From Bdellovibrionales bacterium (GTDB lineage: Bacteria > Bdellovibrionota_G > JALEGL01 > JAGRAY01): a stretch of DNA of 17,212 nucleotides. Each line of letters opens with the position of its first letter. Within the stretch, counting starts at the first letter, position 1. A program made the position numbers and the translations under genes. Below, piece by piece: positions 1 through 5,748 of the stretch. Below the pieces are notes generated by a model. That model was not told the origin of the DNA, ran no database searches, and was given only the letters and a program-made list of their open reading frames with translations. The stretch lies in the NCBI GenBank assembly GCA_020434375.1, contig JAGRAY010000019.1, positions 1 through 17,212 of the forward strand, written 5' to 3'.

Positions 1-162
1 TTGGAGCGTAGCGACGGAGCCAGTAGGCAACTTCCAAAATTTACTTTGGTGTTTCAACTTATATTTAATTTACTATACATCCTTCAAATTTTCCAACCGC
101 CGAGTGGTTTGAGTGGGACGTTCCAGCGGCCTTGTCACTGGATGGGGCGATGCGAGCCCCTA
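1..162. other. Gene-free left edge downstream of the sigma-54 activator
   Basis: No convincing gene is visible here. The first 21 bases carry a short GC-rich segment with the direct repeat GGAGC at 3-7 and 16-20, unlike the AT-rich sequence that follows. An open frame from TTG at base 1 runs on antisense into the end of the neighbouring activator gene; it has no clear ribosome site and no protein-like signature, so I do not call it. The right part holds the hairpin listed separately. Confidence 0.5.
144..160. terminator. Possible hairpin just past the stop codon of the sigma-54 activator
   Basis: GGGGC at 144-148 pairs perfectly with GCCCC at 156-160 across a 7-nt loop. It sits 2 nt beyond the TAA (163-165) of the minus-strand activator gene, a natural place for a terminator. 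Neither strand has a U-run after the stem, so it is not a standard intrinsic terminator; it could stabilise the 3' end or simply be chance. Confidence 0.3.
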
Positions 163-1608
163 TTATTGAACGTTGCTTTGCTTTCGATAGTATTCTTTTT
201 TCAAACCAAAATATCGCATACGTTCAAAAAGTGCTCTTGGTTGTATCCCTGCCAGCTTTGCCGCAATGCCTATTCGCCCCTGCGTTTTGCTTAAAAGATG
301 ATCTAGATAAATTCTTTCAAAATGATCCATGGTTTGGCGTCTAAATTCTTTGATAGGTTTGTTCATCCATTCATCGGAAATACGATGTCCAACTCGACTT
401 CTATCAAAATCAAATTTCTGAGATTCTACATTTGACTGAAGTATGTCATTTGGAAGCTCTGCCAATGTGATGGCATTGTCGCCACTTAGTAACATCGCAC
501 GCTCAATCACGTTTAGAAGTTCCCGAACATTTCCTGGCCAAGAATAATCTTTCAATATTTTTACGACTTTAGGATCCAGTCGCGTCGCACTTGATGGAAG
601 TCTCTTTCTAAAATGCTGGATAGCACTATTGGCGAGTTCTTCGATATCTTCCCTGCGCTGCCGAAGTGGAGGCACCTCCAATGTAATCACATTGAGGCGA
701 TAATAGAGATCCTGACGAAACTTCCCTTCCTTGACCTCCGTCACCAGGTGTCGATTGCTTGCCGCCATAACTCGGACATCTACGTGAAGCGCTCGCTCTC
801 CCCCTACGCGCTGCACTTCCCTCTCTTGAAGAACTCTAAGCAGTTTTACTTGTAAATGAAGCGGCATTTCGGCTATTTCATCTAGAAATACAGTTCCCTT
901 ATGAGCCATTTCGAAGATGCCTCTACGCAGTCTCGTCGCTCCTGTGAACGCACCTTTCTCGTGTCCAAACAATTCACTCTCAAGAAGCGTCTCAGACAGC
1001 GCTCCGCAATTTACAGCCACAAAAGGGCCTTTACGGCTATGACATTCGGAATGAATGGCTCGAGCCAGTCGTTCTTTACCAACCCCAGTTTCACCAAGAA
1101 ACAAAATAGATGAATCTCCCTTGAGAACCTTACGAACCATCTCCATGAATGTCTTCATGGTGGCACTCTTGGACACAAAATCAGAAATTTTTGGTTCATT
1201 GTTTCGGCCCTCGATTTCAATCACTTTTCCTAAAAGAGCTTCTTTTTTATGAACAAGGTTTTTAAAAATGGCTTTTACTTCCGATGTCGAAAAGGAGTCA
1301 GAAATACAAGCATCACAACCCACGGCAAGGTATGCCGCTCGATCTTTTGGATTTTCATTCTCTGAGAGAACAACGATACTTGGCGCCTCTGTTAAGAAAC
1401 GATTTTCTCTAGCATTCACAATATTCTCAGGAGAAGCACAGTCAGAAGACACAACGACGATATCGGGCACAGATTTTTCGATGCTTTCTTTTAAATCATG
1501 AGATTGATTTAACGTTTGCACCATAAAATTCGTGTTCTCAGACAAAACTCGATGAACGCGCGTTGTAAAATCACCGTTTGAATGAACAAAAAGTATCCTT
1601 GGAATCAT
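163..1608 (-). CDS. Sigma-54-dependent transcriptional activator with a degenerate receiver domain
   Basis: This is a 481-residue NtrC-family protein that should open sigma-54 promoter complexes using ATP. The order is receiver-like domain (about 1-120), AAA+ sigma-54 interaction domain (about 142-380) and a C-terminal Fis-type helix-turn-helix (about 440-472). The ATPase core is intact: Walker A GETGVGKE at 172-179, the sigma-54 contact loop GAFTGA at 219-224 and Walker B around TVFLDE at 239-244. The receiver is not: the acidic pair after strand beta-1 is His9-Ser10, the phosphorylatable Asp position is Ser54 (in PDIVVVS), and the usual Lys-Pro near residue 104 reads Ser-Asp-Ser. It therefore probably works without phosphotransfer, perhaps through ligand or partner binding. 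No kinase gene is adjacent. The ATG at 1608 starts where receivers normally start; the Shine-Dalgarno is weak. Target genes are unknown. Confidence 0.93.
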   Translation of the reverse strand: MIPRILFVHSNGDFTTRVHRVLSENTNFMVQTLNQSHDLKESIEKSVPDIVVVSSDCASPENIVNARENRFLTEAPSIVVLSENENPKDRAAYLAVGCDACISDSFSTSEVKAIFKNLVHKKEALLGKVIEIEGRNNEPKISDFVSKSATMKTFMEMVRKVLKGDSSILFLGETGVGKERLARAIHSECHSRKGPFVAVNCGALSETLLESELFGHEKGAFTGATRLRRGIFEMAHKGTVFLDEIAEMPLHLQVKLLRVLQEREVQRVGGERALHVDVRVMAASNRHLVTEVKEGKFRQDLYYRLNVITLEVPPLRQRREDIEELANSAIQHFRKRLPSSATRLDPKVVKILKDYSWPGNVRELLNVIERAMLLSGDNAITLAELPNDILQSNVESQKFDFDRSRVGHRISDEWMNKPIKEFRRQTMDHFERIYLDHLLSKTQGRIGIAAKLAGIQPRALFERMRYFGLKKEYYRKQSNVQ

Positions 1609-1651
1609 TTGGTAACTTTAAATATCGTGTCATTTGAAAAGACACAAGGTA

Positions 1652-1672
1652 TTCGGAACTATAAGTTCCGAA
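1652..1672. promoter_or_regulatory. Perfect palindrome, candidate operator
   Basis: TTCGGAACT at 1652-1660 and AGTTCCGAA at 1664-1672 are perfect 9-bp inverted copies around the spacer ATA. No U-run follows on either strand, which argues against a terminator. The position, 44 bp upstream of the minus-strand activator gene, suits an operator for a dimeric regulator, possibly the activator itself. The binding protein cannot be named from sequence. Confidence 0.5.
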
Positions 1673-1818
1673 AAAGTAATCTTTAACCTGGTTCTGCGAG
1701 TATTTAGTGGTATGTCACGAAAATGTGTTTATCGGCAGTCTTATGTTTAAAATTTGCTTGATGGCAAAATATGGAACGATATGGCCCAGACATTATTCAT
1801 AAAATTGAATTTTAGAAA

Positions 1819-1847
1819 ATAACATGTAGTCGTTTTTTTGATAGAAT
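1819..1847 (+). promoter_or_regulatory. Candidate sigma-70-type promoter of the adenine deaminase gene
   Basis: ATAACA (1819-1824, four of six matches to TTGACA) and TAGAAT (1842-1847, five of six matches to TATAAT) are 17 bp apart. The -10 box ends only 6 nt before the ATG at 1854 and there is no Shine-Dalgarno, so the transcript may be leaderless. The 12-mer ATAGAATAACAT here recurs exactly upstream of the TolC-like gene. Confidence 0.45.
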
Positions 1848-1853
1848 AACATA

Positions 1854-2867
1854 ATGAAAGACAATACAAACCTTCGAAACTTTATTGGTAGTCTTCCAAA
1901 AGCAGAGCTTCATATTCATATTGAAGGATCTCTTGAACCCGACCTGATGCTCAAGCTTTCGGAAAAAAACCATGTAAACTTAAAATATTCAACTATTGAC
2001 GAGGTCAAGAAGGCTTATGAATTTGAAAATCTTCAGTCATTTTTAGATATATACTATGAGGGAGCTTCGGTTCTTTTGAAAGAAGAAGACTTCTTCGATT
2101 TAGCAATGGCTTATTTTGACAAATGCGCTAGGCAAAACGTTAAACATATAGAGTTATTTTTCGACCCTCAAACCCATACCGATCGGGGTATAAAGTTTGA
2201 TATCGTTTTAAATGGACTTTGGAACGCATGTGAAAATGCAAAACAAAGATGGGGTTTGTCGAGTAAACTCATCATGTGTTTTTTGAGACATTTGAGCGCC
2301 GAAAATGCACATGAAACATTAAAACAGGCTTTACCCTATAAAAATAAAATTATAGCTGTGGGTCTTGATTCTTCGGAAGTAGGGCACCCACCATCTAAAT
2401 TTAAAACCGTTTTTGACGAAGCTCGAAGGCAAGGATTTCTAACTGTAGCCCATGCAGGAGAAGAGGGCCCTCCTGAGTATATCTGGGATGCGCTCGATAA
2501 CCTCAAGGTTTCTCGAATTGACCACGGTGTTCGGTGCCTCGAAGATGCTCGACTTGTAGCGGAACTTCAGAAAAAGCAAGTGCCTCTTACGGTGTGTCCG
2601 CTTTCGAACGTAAAACTTCGCGTGTTTAAATCGATGAAAGATCATTGCCTAAAAAAACTCCTTCGTGCAAATCTGCTTGCAACAATTAACTCGGATGACC
2701 CTGCTTATTTTGGAGGATATCTGAATGAAAATTATTTGGCTGCAGCAGAAGCTTTAGACTTATCTCACGAAGATTTAATCAATTTGGCTAGAAACAGTTT
2801 CATCGCAAGTTTTCTTACGAAAGAAGAAAAGACAAAATATCTTAAACAAATTGATTCTGTGAATTAG
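1854..2867 (+). CDS. add: Adenine deaminase, adenosine deaminase superfamily (commonly annotated as adenosine deaminase)
   Basis: A 337-residue zinc-dependent amidohydrolase of purine salvage. Metal ligands are visible as His20 and His22 (ELHIHIEG), His200 and Asp281 (NSDDP); the catalytic Glu203 lies in HAGE, with His224 in DHG. The wording around them (PKAELHIHIEGSLEPD, DPQTHTDRG, GLDSSEVGHPPSKF, HAGEEGPPEYIWDAL) matches, from memory, the bacterial and fungal adenine deaminase branch (Aah1-like; Pseudomonas PA0148 type) rather than true adenosine deaminases. The expected reaction is therefore adenine to hypoxanthine plus ammonia. Length is normal for the family. It is a single-gene unit, divergent from the sigma-54 activator and convergent with the MlaC-like gene. 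Substrate choice is a family inference; the enzyme class is firm. The symbol given is the one this family is usually filed under. Confidence 0.93.
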   Translation: MKDNTNLRNFIGSLPKAELHIHIEGSLEPDLMLKLSEKNHVNLKYSTIDEVKKAYEFENLQSFLDIYYEGASVLLKEEDFFDLAMAYFDKCARQNVKHIELFFDPQTHTDRGIKFDIVLNGLWNACENAKQRWGLSSKLIMCFLRHLSAENAHETLKQALPYKNKIIAVGLDSSEVGHPPSKFKTVFDEARRQGFLTVAHAGEEGPPEYIWDALDNLKVSRIDHGVRCLEDARLVAELQKKQVPLTVCPLSNVKLRVFKSMKDHCLKKLLRANLLATINSDDPAYFGGYLNENYLAAAEALDLSHEDLINLARNSFIASFLTKEEKTKYLKQIDSVN

Positions 2868-2901
2868 GATTGCCCTTTCCGTCGCTTTGCCCATGAAAGG
2901 T

Positions 2902-2924
2902 GGGAGAACAGGTTCATCTCTTTT
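2902..2924 (+). terminator. Weak possible terminator of the adenine deaminase gene
   Basis: GGGAGA (2902-2907) can pair with TCTCTT (2917-2922), counting two G-U pairs, around a 9-nt loop, and the stem runs into four T residues. It lies in the 55-bp gap between two convergent genes, where a terminator is expected. The stem is short, so this is tentative. Confidence 0.3.
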
Positions 2925-3591
2925 AAAGGGGAATTTCCTCGTCTGTCGATTTTAACTTTGCTTGCATCGTATTAACTAAGTGCTTAAAGCCCTTCTTTTT
3001 AATAATTTGATTGAACTGGCTTTGATAGTTGCGAATTAAATTGACGTTGTCTAACGTAATATTATAAATCATCCACTTGCCACTCTTTCGATGTAAGTCA
3101 TAGGTAATATCAACATTCGCATCTTTTTGAGCAACTCTAGAGGTAACACTTGCATGTCCTTCTTGAACAACTTCATTAATATAAGAAACATCGTAGTCTG
3201 CTACAAGGTTTCTTGAACGTTTTAAGTAAGAGGTCTCCACCAATTCGATAAAAAGCTTCGAAAATTTCTTTCGATCTGAGGGCTTTTGCTTTTTCCAATT
3301 TCCTCCCAAACTTTGTTTTGCCAATTCATCAAAATCAAAAAATTGCCTAACTTTTGAAGCAATACTCTTCTCTCTTGATTGGTCCTTTTTTCCTTTTTGT
3401 TTCGGGTCTTTAATTTCTGCAAGACCTTTTAATTCCTCGGTATAACGCTTGATAACGTCTGTAGGTGTATTTTTAGCCGGTTGTTTAATATCAAGCTTTT
3501 TCTCAATAGCTGGAGGCTGAGATTTGAGTGTTTCTGCATTCACAACAACCAGGAAGAGACTCGCGATGATGGCAAAATTAATTGTTTTCAT
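2923..3591 (-). CDS. mlaC: MlaC/Ttg2D-family periplasmic phospholipid-binding protein
   Basis: A 222-residue exported protein of the MlaC (toluene tolerance Ttg2D) family, which ferries phospholipids between outer and inner membranes. Residues 1-19 form a signal peptide ending VNA. The family pattern follows: a helical lead, then RQFFDFDELAKQSLGGNW, a stretch ending KKFSKLFIELVETSY, and the beta-rich C-terminal part with GKWMIYNITLDNVNLIRNY, typical of this lipid-pocket fold. An Asp/Lys/Gln-rich charged insert at about 60-72 is unusual. It is the last gene of the operon with the CDP-alcohol phosphatidyltransferase and TolC-like genes, overlapping the former by 14 nt, with AAGGA as ribosome site. 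MlaF, MlaE and MlaD are absent from the window, so the usual ABC partner must be encoded elsewhere or replaced. The family call is strong; the symbol assumes orthology. Confidence 0.87.
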   Translation of the reverse strand: MKTINFAIIASLFLVVVNAETLKSQPPAIEKKLDIKQPAKNTPTDVIKRYTEELKGLAEIKDPKQKGKKDQSREKSIASKVRQFFDFDELAKQSLGGNWKKQKPSDRKKFSKLFIELVETSYLKRSRNLVADYDVSYINEVVQEGHASVTSRVAQKDANVDITYDLHRKSGKWMIYNITLDNVNLIRNYQSQFNQIIKKKGFKHLVNTMQAKLKSTDEEIPL

Positions 3592-4291
3592 GATTTCCTT
3601 TCTCTATGCTTCTTATCGTATAACGGATTCTTTGAAAAGCTGTCCAATTGGTAGAACCAGCCAAAATTAGCATGACCAACATTAAAATATGTTGGGGAGG
3701 TACGCGATGCTCACCGTAAAAAGGCATAAGTGATATCTGAAAGATGGAACTAATAATTGACCCAAAACCCAAAATAAAAAAACGTTCTGGTCTTTGAATG
3801 GCTCCTATTTCTGAAAGTTCCACACCCAACGATTCTGCCTTGGCTCTAGTATAAGGCACAAGCGCACTGCCTAACAAGGCTAAAAGGCAAACATAAAAAA
3901 TCCAGCTATTTTGAAAAAAGATAGTGACGCCCATCATCATAAAAAAATCTTGGTAACGATCCATGACAGAATCCAAAAATGCTCCTTTAGGCCCTGAAAC
4001 ACCTATGGCTCTTGCAATACGACCATCTAAAATATCTAAACTTCCAATCAAGAGTACCATCCAGCCTGCACTCAAAATATGATCGGCGGCAAAAAGGTAC
4101 CCGCAAATTAGACACAAAAAAGTTCCCGTATAAGTAATTGTATCAGGTGTAATTTTCTTACTAAGGCAAAATGCTTCGATGGGAGCCATTACTTTGTGTA
4201 CCCACCAGTTTTTAATTTCTGAACCGAGCAATATGGAGTCTTGATCTAATTTAGCCTGAGATTCCGACGGACCGGATTTAGTATTTGACAT
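3578..4291 (-). CDS. CDP-alcohol phosphatidyltransferase, possibly an inositol-phosphate lipid synthase
   Basis: A 237-residue membrane enzyme that transfers a phosphatidyl group from CDP-diacylglycerol to an alcohol. The full family signature D-x2-DG-x2-AR-x8-G-x3-D-x3-D is present, with metal ligands Asp86, Asp89, Asp107 and Asp111. About six hydrophobic segments follow a soluble N-terminal stretch of some 30 residues. Further on, YTRAKAE (147-153) and RPER (167-170) resemble the acceptor-side motifs of phosphatidylinositol-phosphate and archaetidylinositol-phosphate synthases (mycobacterial PgsA1 type), which points to an inositol-phosphate-like acceptor; phosphatidylglycerol phosphate synthesis is less likely. 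The acceptor is inference. The start ATG has a good GAGGAG site 7 nt upstream and overlaps the TolC-like gene by 14 nt; the stop overlaps the MlaC-like gene by 14 nt, so the three genes are probably translationally coupled. Confidence 0.9.
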   Translation of the reverse strand: MSNTKSGPSESQAKLDQDSILLGSEIKNWWVHKVMAPIEAFCLSKKITPDTITYTGTFLCLICGYLFAADHILSAGWMVLLIGSLDILDGRIARAIGVSGPKGAFLDSVMDRYQDFFMMMGVTIFFQNSWIFYVCLLALLGSALVPYTRAKAESLGVELSEIGAIQRPERFFILGFGSIISSIFQISLMPFYGEHRVPPQHILMLVMLILAGSTNWTAFQRIRYTIRSIEKGNHENN

Positions 4292-5651
4292 CGGTTAACT
4301 CCTCACCTACCACACGCGAGAGCTGCGACAATGTAATATTAAATTCATACATGACATCCAGATAATTTGCTTTAACACGAGAATACGCCACGAAGGCCTC
4401 TAATAAATCTTTAATAGGAACAAGTCCTGCCCCAAAATTGAGCGTGGTTGCAAGAACCCAACTTCGCCCTGCTTTAAATGCTCGCTCTGAACTGTCATAA
4501 GACTTTTGTCTTGCTGCAAAATCTGCGTAACTTTTGCGAACTTCAATTTCTATCCCTTGAAACGCTAAATCTCTTTGTGAAGATACTTTCTTGTATTGAG
4601 CCAGTGCTTCTCTATATTTTGCGTTTGTCAAATGAAACGACAGCTTCTGCTCCATTCCGAAAAAAACGCCTCCACCGTTAAAATTAAAATCATTCACCAA
4701 GAACGGATTATTAATGCTTTGTCTATCTGGGGCTTTTGCATAGTTATAAAAACCCGCCATGAAAAACGAAGGAAAGTAATTCGCCTTAACTGACTTCATA
4801 TAGGCTTCTGCGGCTTTCACCGCTTCCTGAAGTTGCGACATTTCTGGCCTTGCCACCTTGGTGCGATTCAAGTAGTAGTCTATCCCCTTTAGATCTATTT
4901 TTTCTACGCGAATACTTTGATCTGCAATGTCTATTTCATTTGGCGACATTCCCATTAGCACACCCAGTGTTTCTCGAGCAAAACGTATACCATTTTCTAA
5001 CTCAATTTTTCGTTTTTCTGTTTCACCTCGAAATACTTCGAGCCTCATAAGATCAACATCTGTGGCCTCACCCGATCCGGACTTCAACCGCTCTTCTATT
5101 TTTTCTTTTGCTTTTTGCGTGCGACTATCTAATTCATTAATAAAATCGTAAAGGCTATATAAAAAACGAAGCGTGTGATACGTACGCTTCACATCAAAAA
5201 CCAAATTGTTTCTTGCAACAATTTTTTGAAATTCCTTAGCGGATACCCCATGAGACGCAGCGCTCTGGAGTTTTGAAATTTTTCCAAATGTATAAATAGG
5301 TTGAATGGCTTCGACCCGTCCTCTTACGAAAGGTCCAATACTTCCAAAACCATTGCTAACTTCTGGAAACCCGCCTTCCGGCCCCGAACCTTGAGGAACA
5401 TCCGGAATCGGACCACCTGTAATCTGAAGTGAGATTGATGGCAAAACACCAGCGGCCTTTGCCTGAGCTTGCTTGGCCTGAGCTTCGGCCAGGTCCATTT
5501 CTGCTACGGTTAGCGACGGAGAGTAAGCAATCGATTTTTTTAGGATATCTGAGAGAGAATATTTAGCAATGGACGTTTCACTTGTTTCCTGTGCAAAACT
5601 CACACCGGAAATAAGAATACAACATAAAATTTTAAGCCATCGAACTGTCAT
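4278..5651 (-). CDS. TolC-family outer membrane efflux protein
   Basis: An outer membrane factor that would form the exit duct of a tripartite exporter or a type I secretion system. A signal peptide ends near GVSFA, before QETSE. The mature part has the two repeated halves typical of the family: long helices with Ala/Gln/Lys-rich heptads (AEMDLAEAQAKQAQAKAAG; VARPEMSQLQEAVKAAEAYMKSVKANYFPSF), each followed by a beta-strand segment (for example VRGRVEAIQPIYTFG and GGGVFFGMEQKLSF). The length of 457 residues is normal. I chose the ATG at 5651; an in-frame TTG at 5663 would add four residues, and neither has a strong Shine-Dalgarno. It is the first gene of the operon with the lipid synthase and MlaC-like protein. 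No membrane-fusion or inner-membrane pump gene is adjacent, so its cargo is unknown. Confidence 0.9.
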   Translation of the reverse strand: MTVRWLKILCCILISGVSFAQETSETSIAKYSLSDILKKSIAYSPSLTVAEMDLAEAQAKQAQAKAAGVLPSISLQITGGPIPDVPQGSGPEGGFPEVSNGFGSIGPFVRGRVEAIQPIYTFGKISKLQSAASHGVSAKEFQKIVARNNLVFDVKRTYHTLRFLYSLYDFINELDSRTQKAKEKIEERLKSGSGEATDVDLMRLEVFRGETEKRKIELENGIRFARETLGVLMGMSPNEIDIADQSIRVEKIDLKGIDYYLNRTKVARPEMSQLQEAVKAAEAYMKSVKANYFPSFFMAGFYNYAKAPDRQSINNPFLVNDFNFNGGGVFFGMEQKLSFHLTNAKYREALAQYKKVSSQRDLAFQGIEIEVRKSYADFAARQKSYDSSERAFKAGRSWVLATTLNFGAGLVPIKDLLEAFVAYSRVKANYLDVMYEFNITLSQLSRVVGEELTDVKY

Positions 5652-5704
5652 CTGCTTTAGCAAGATAGTTTATCGCCCCCATCGCATTTAGGCGACTATT
5701 TTAG

Positions 5705-5716
5705 ATGTTATTCTAT
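5705..5716 (-). promoter_or_regulatory. Candidate -10 region of the TolC/lipid synthase/MlaC operon
   Basis: On the minus strand this reads ATAGAATAACAT, identical over 12 bases to the segment just before the adenine deaminase start codon, and it contains the -10-like TAGAAT. It lies 54 nt upstream of the operon's first ATG, in the 97-bp gap after the carboxykinase gene. I could not find a good -35 at normal spacing, so the call rests on the shared sequence and the position. Confidence 0.35.
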
Positions 5717-5748
5717 GGCAAACGTAGCCAAATTCTTTGCTCATTAAA

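Larger units (their letters stand above)
1609..1853. promoter_or_regulatory. Divergent intergenic region between sigma-54 activator and adenine deaminase
   Basis: This 245-bp AT-rich region must hold the promoters of both flanking, divergently read genes. It contains a strong palindrome at 1652-1672, a second inverted repeat GTGTC/GACAC at 1627-1631 and 1641-1645, and a third, TTTGC/GCAAA, at 1753-1757 and 1764-1768. The first two lie within 65 bp of the activator's start codon, a good place for autoregulation. I see no small gene. Confidence 0.55.

Noticed and set aside
1..294. Plus-strand frame of 97 codons from TTG
   Set aside because: It overlaps the end of the sigma-54 activator antisense, has no ribosome site or domain, and its start is at the window edge.
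1652..1672. Palindrome as an intrinsic terminator
   Set aside because: No run of T follows on either strand, and it lies upstream of both flanking genes rather than downstream.
2923..5651. A complete Mla lipid transport operon
   Set aside because: Only the MlaC-type carrier is present; no ATPase, permease or MCE-domain gene is in the window.
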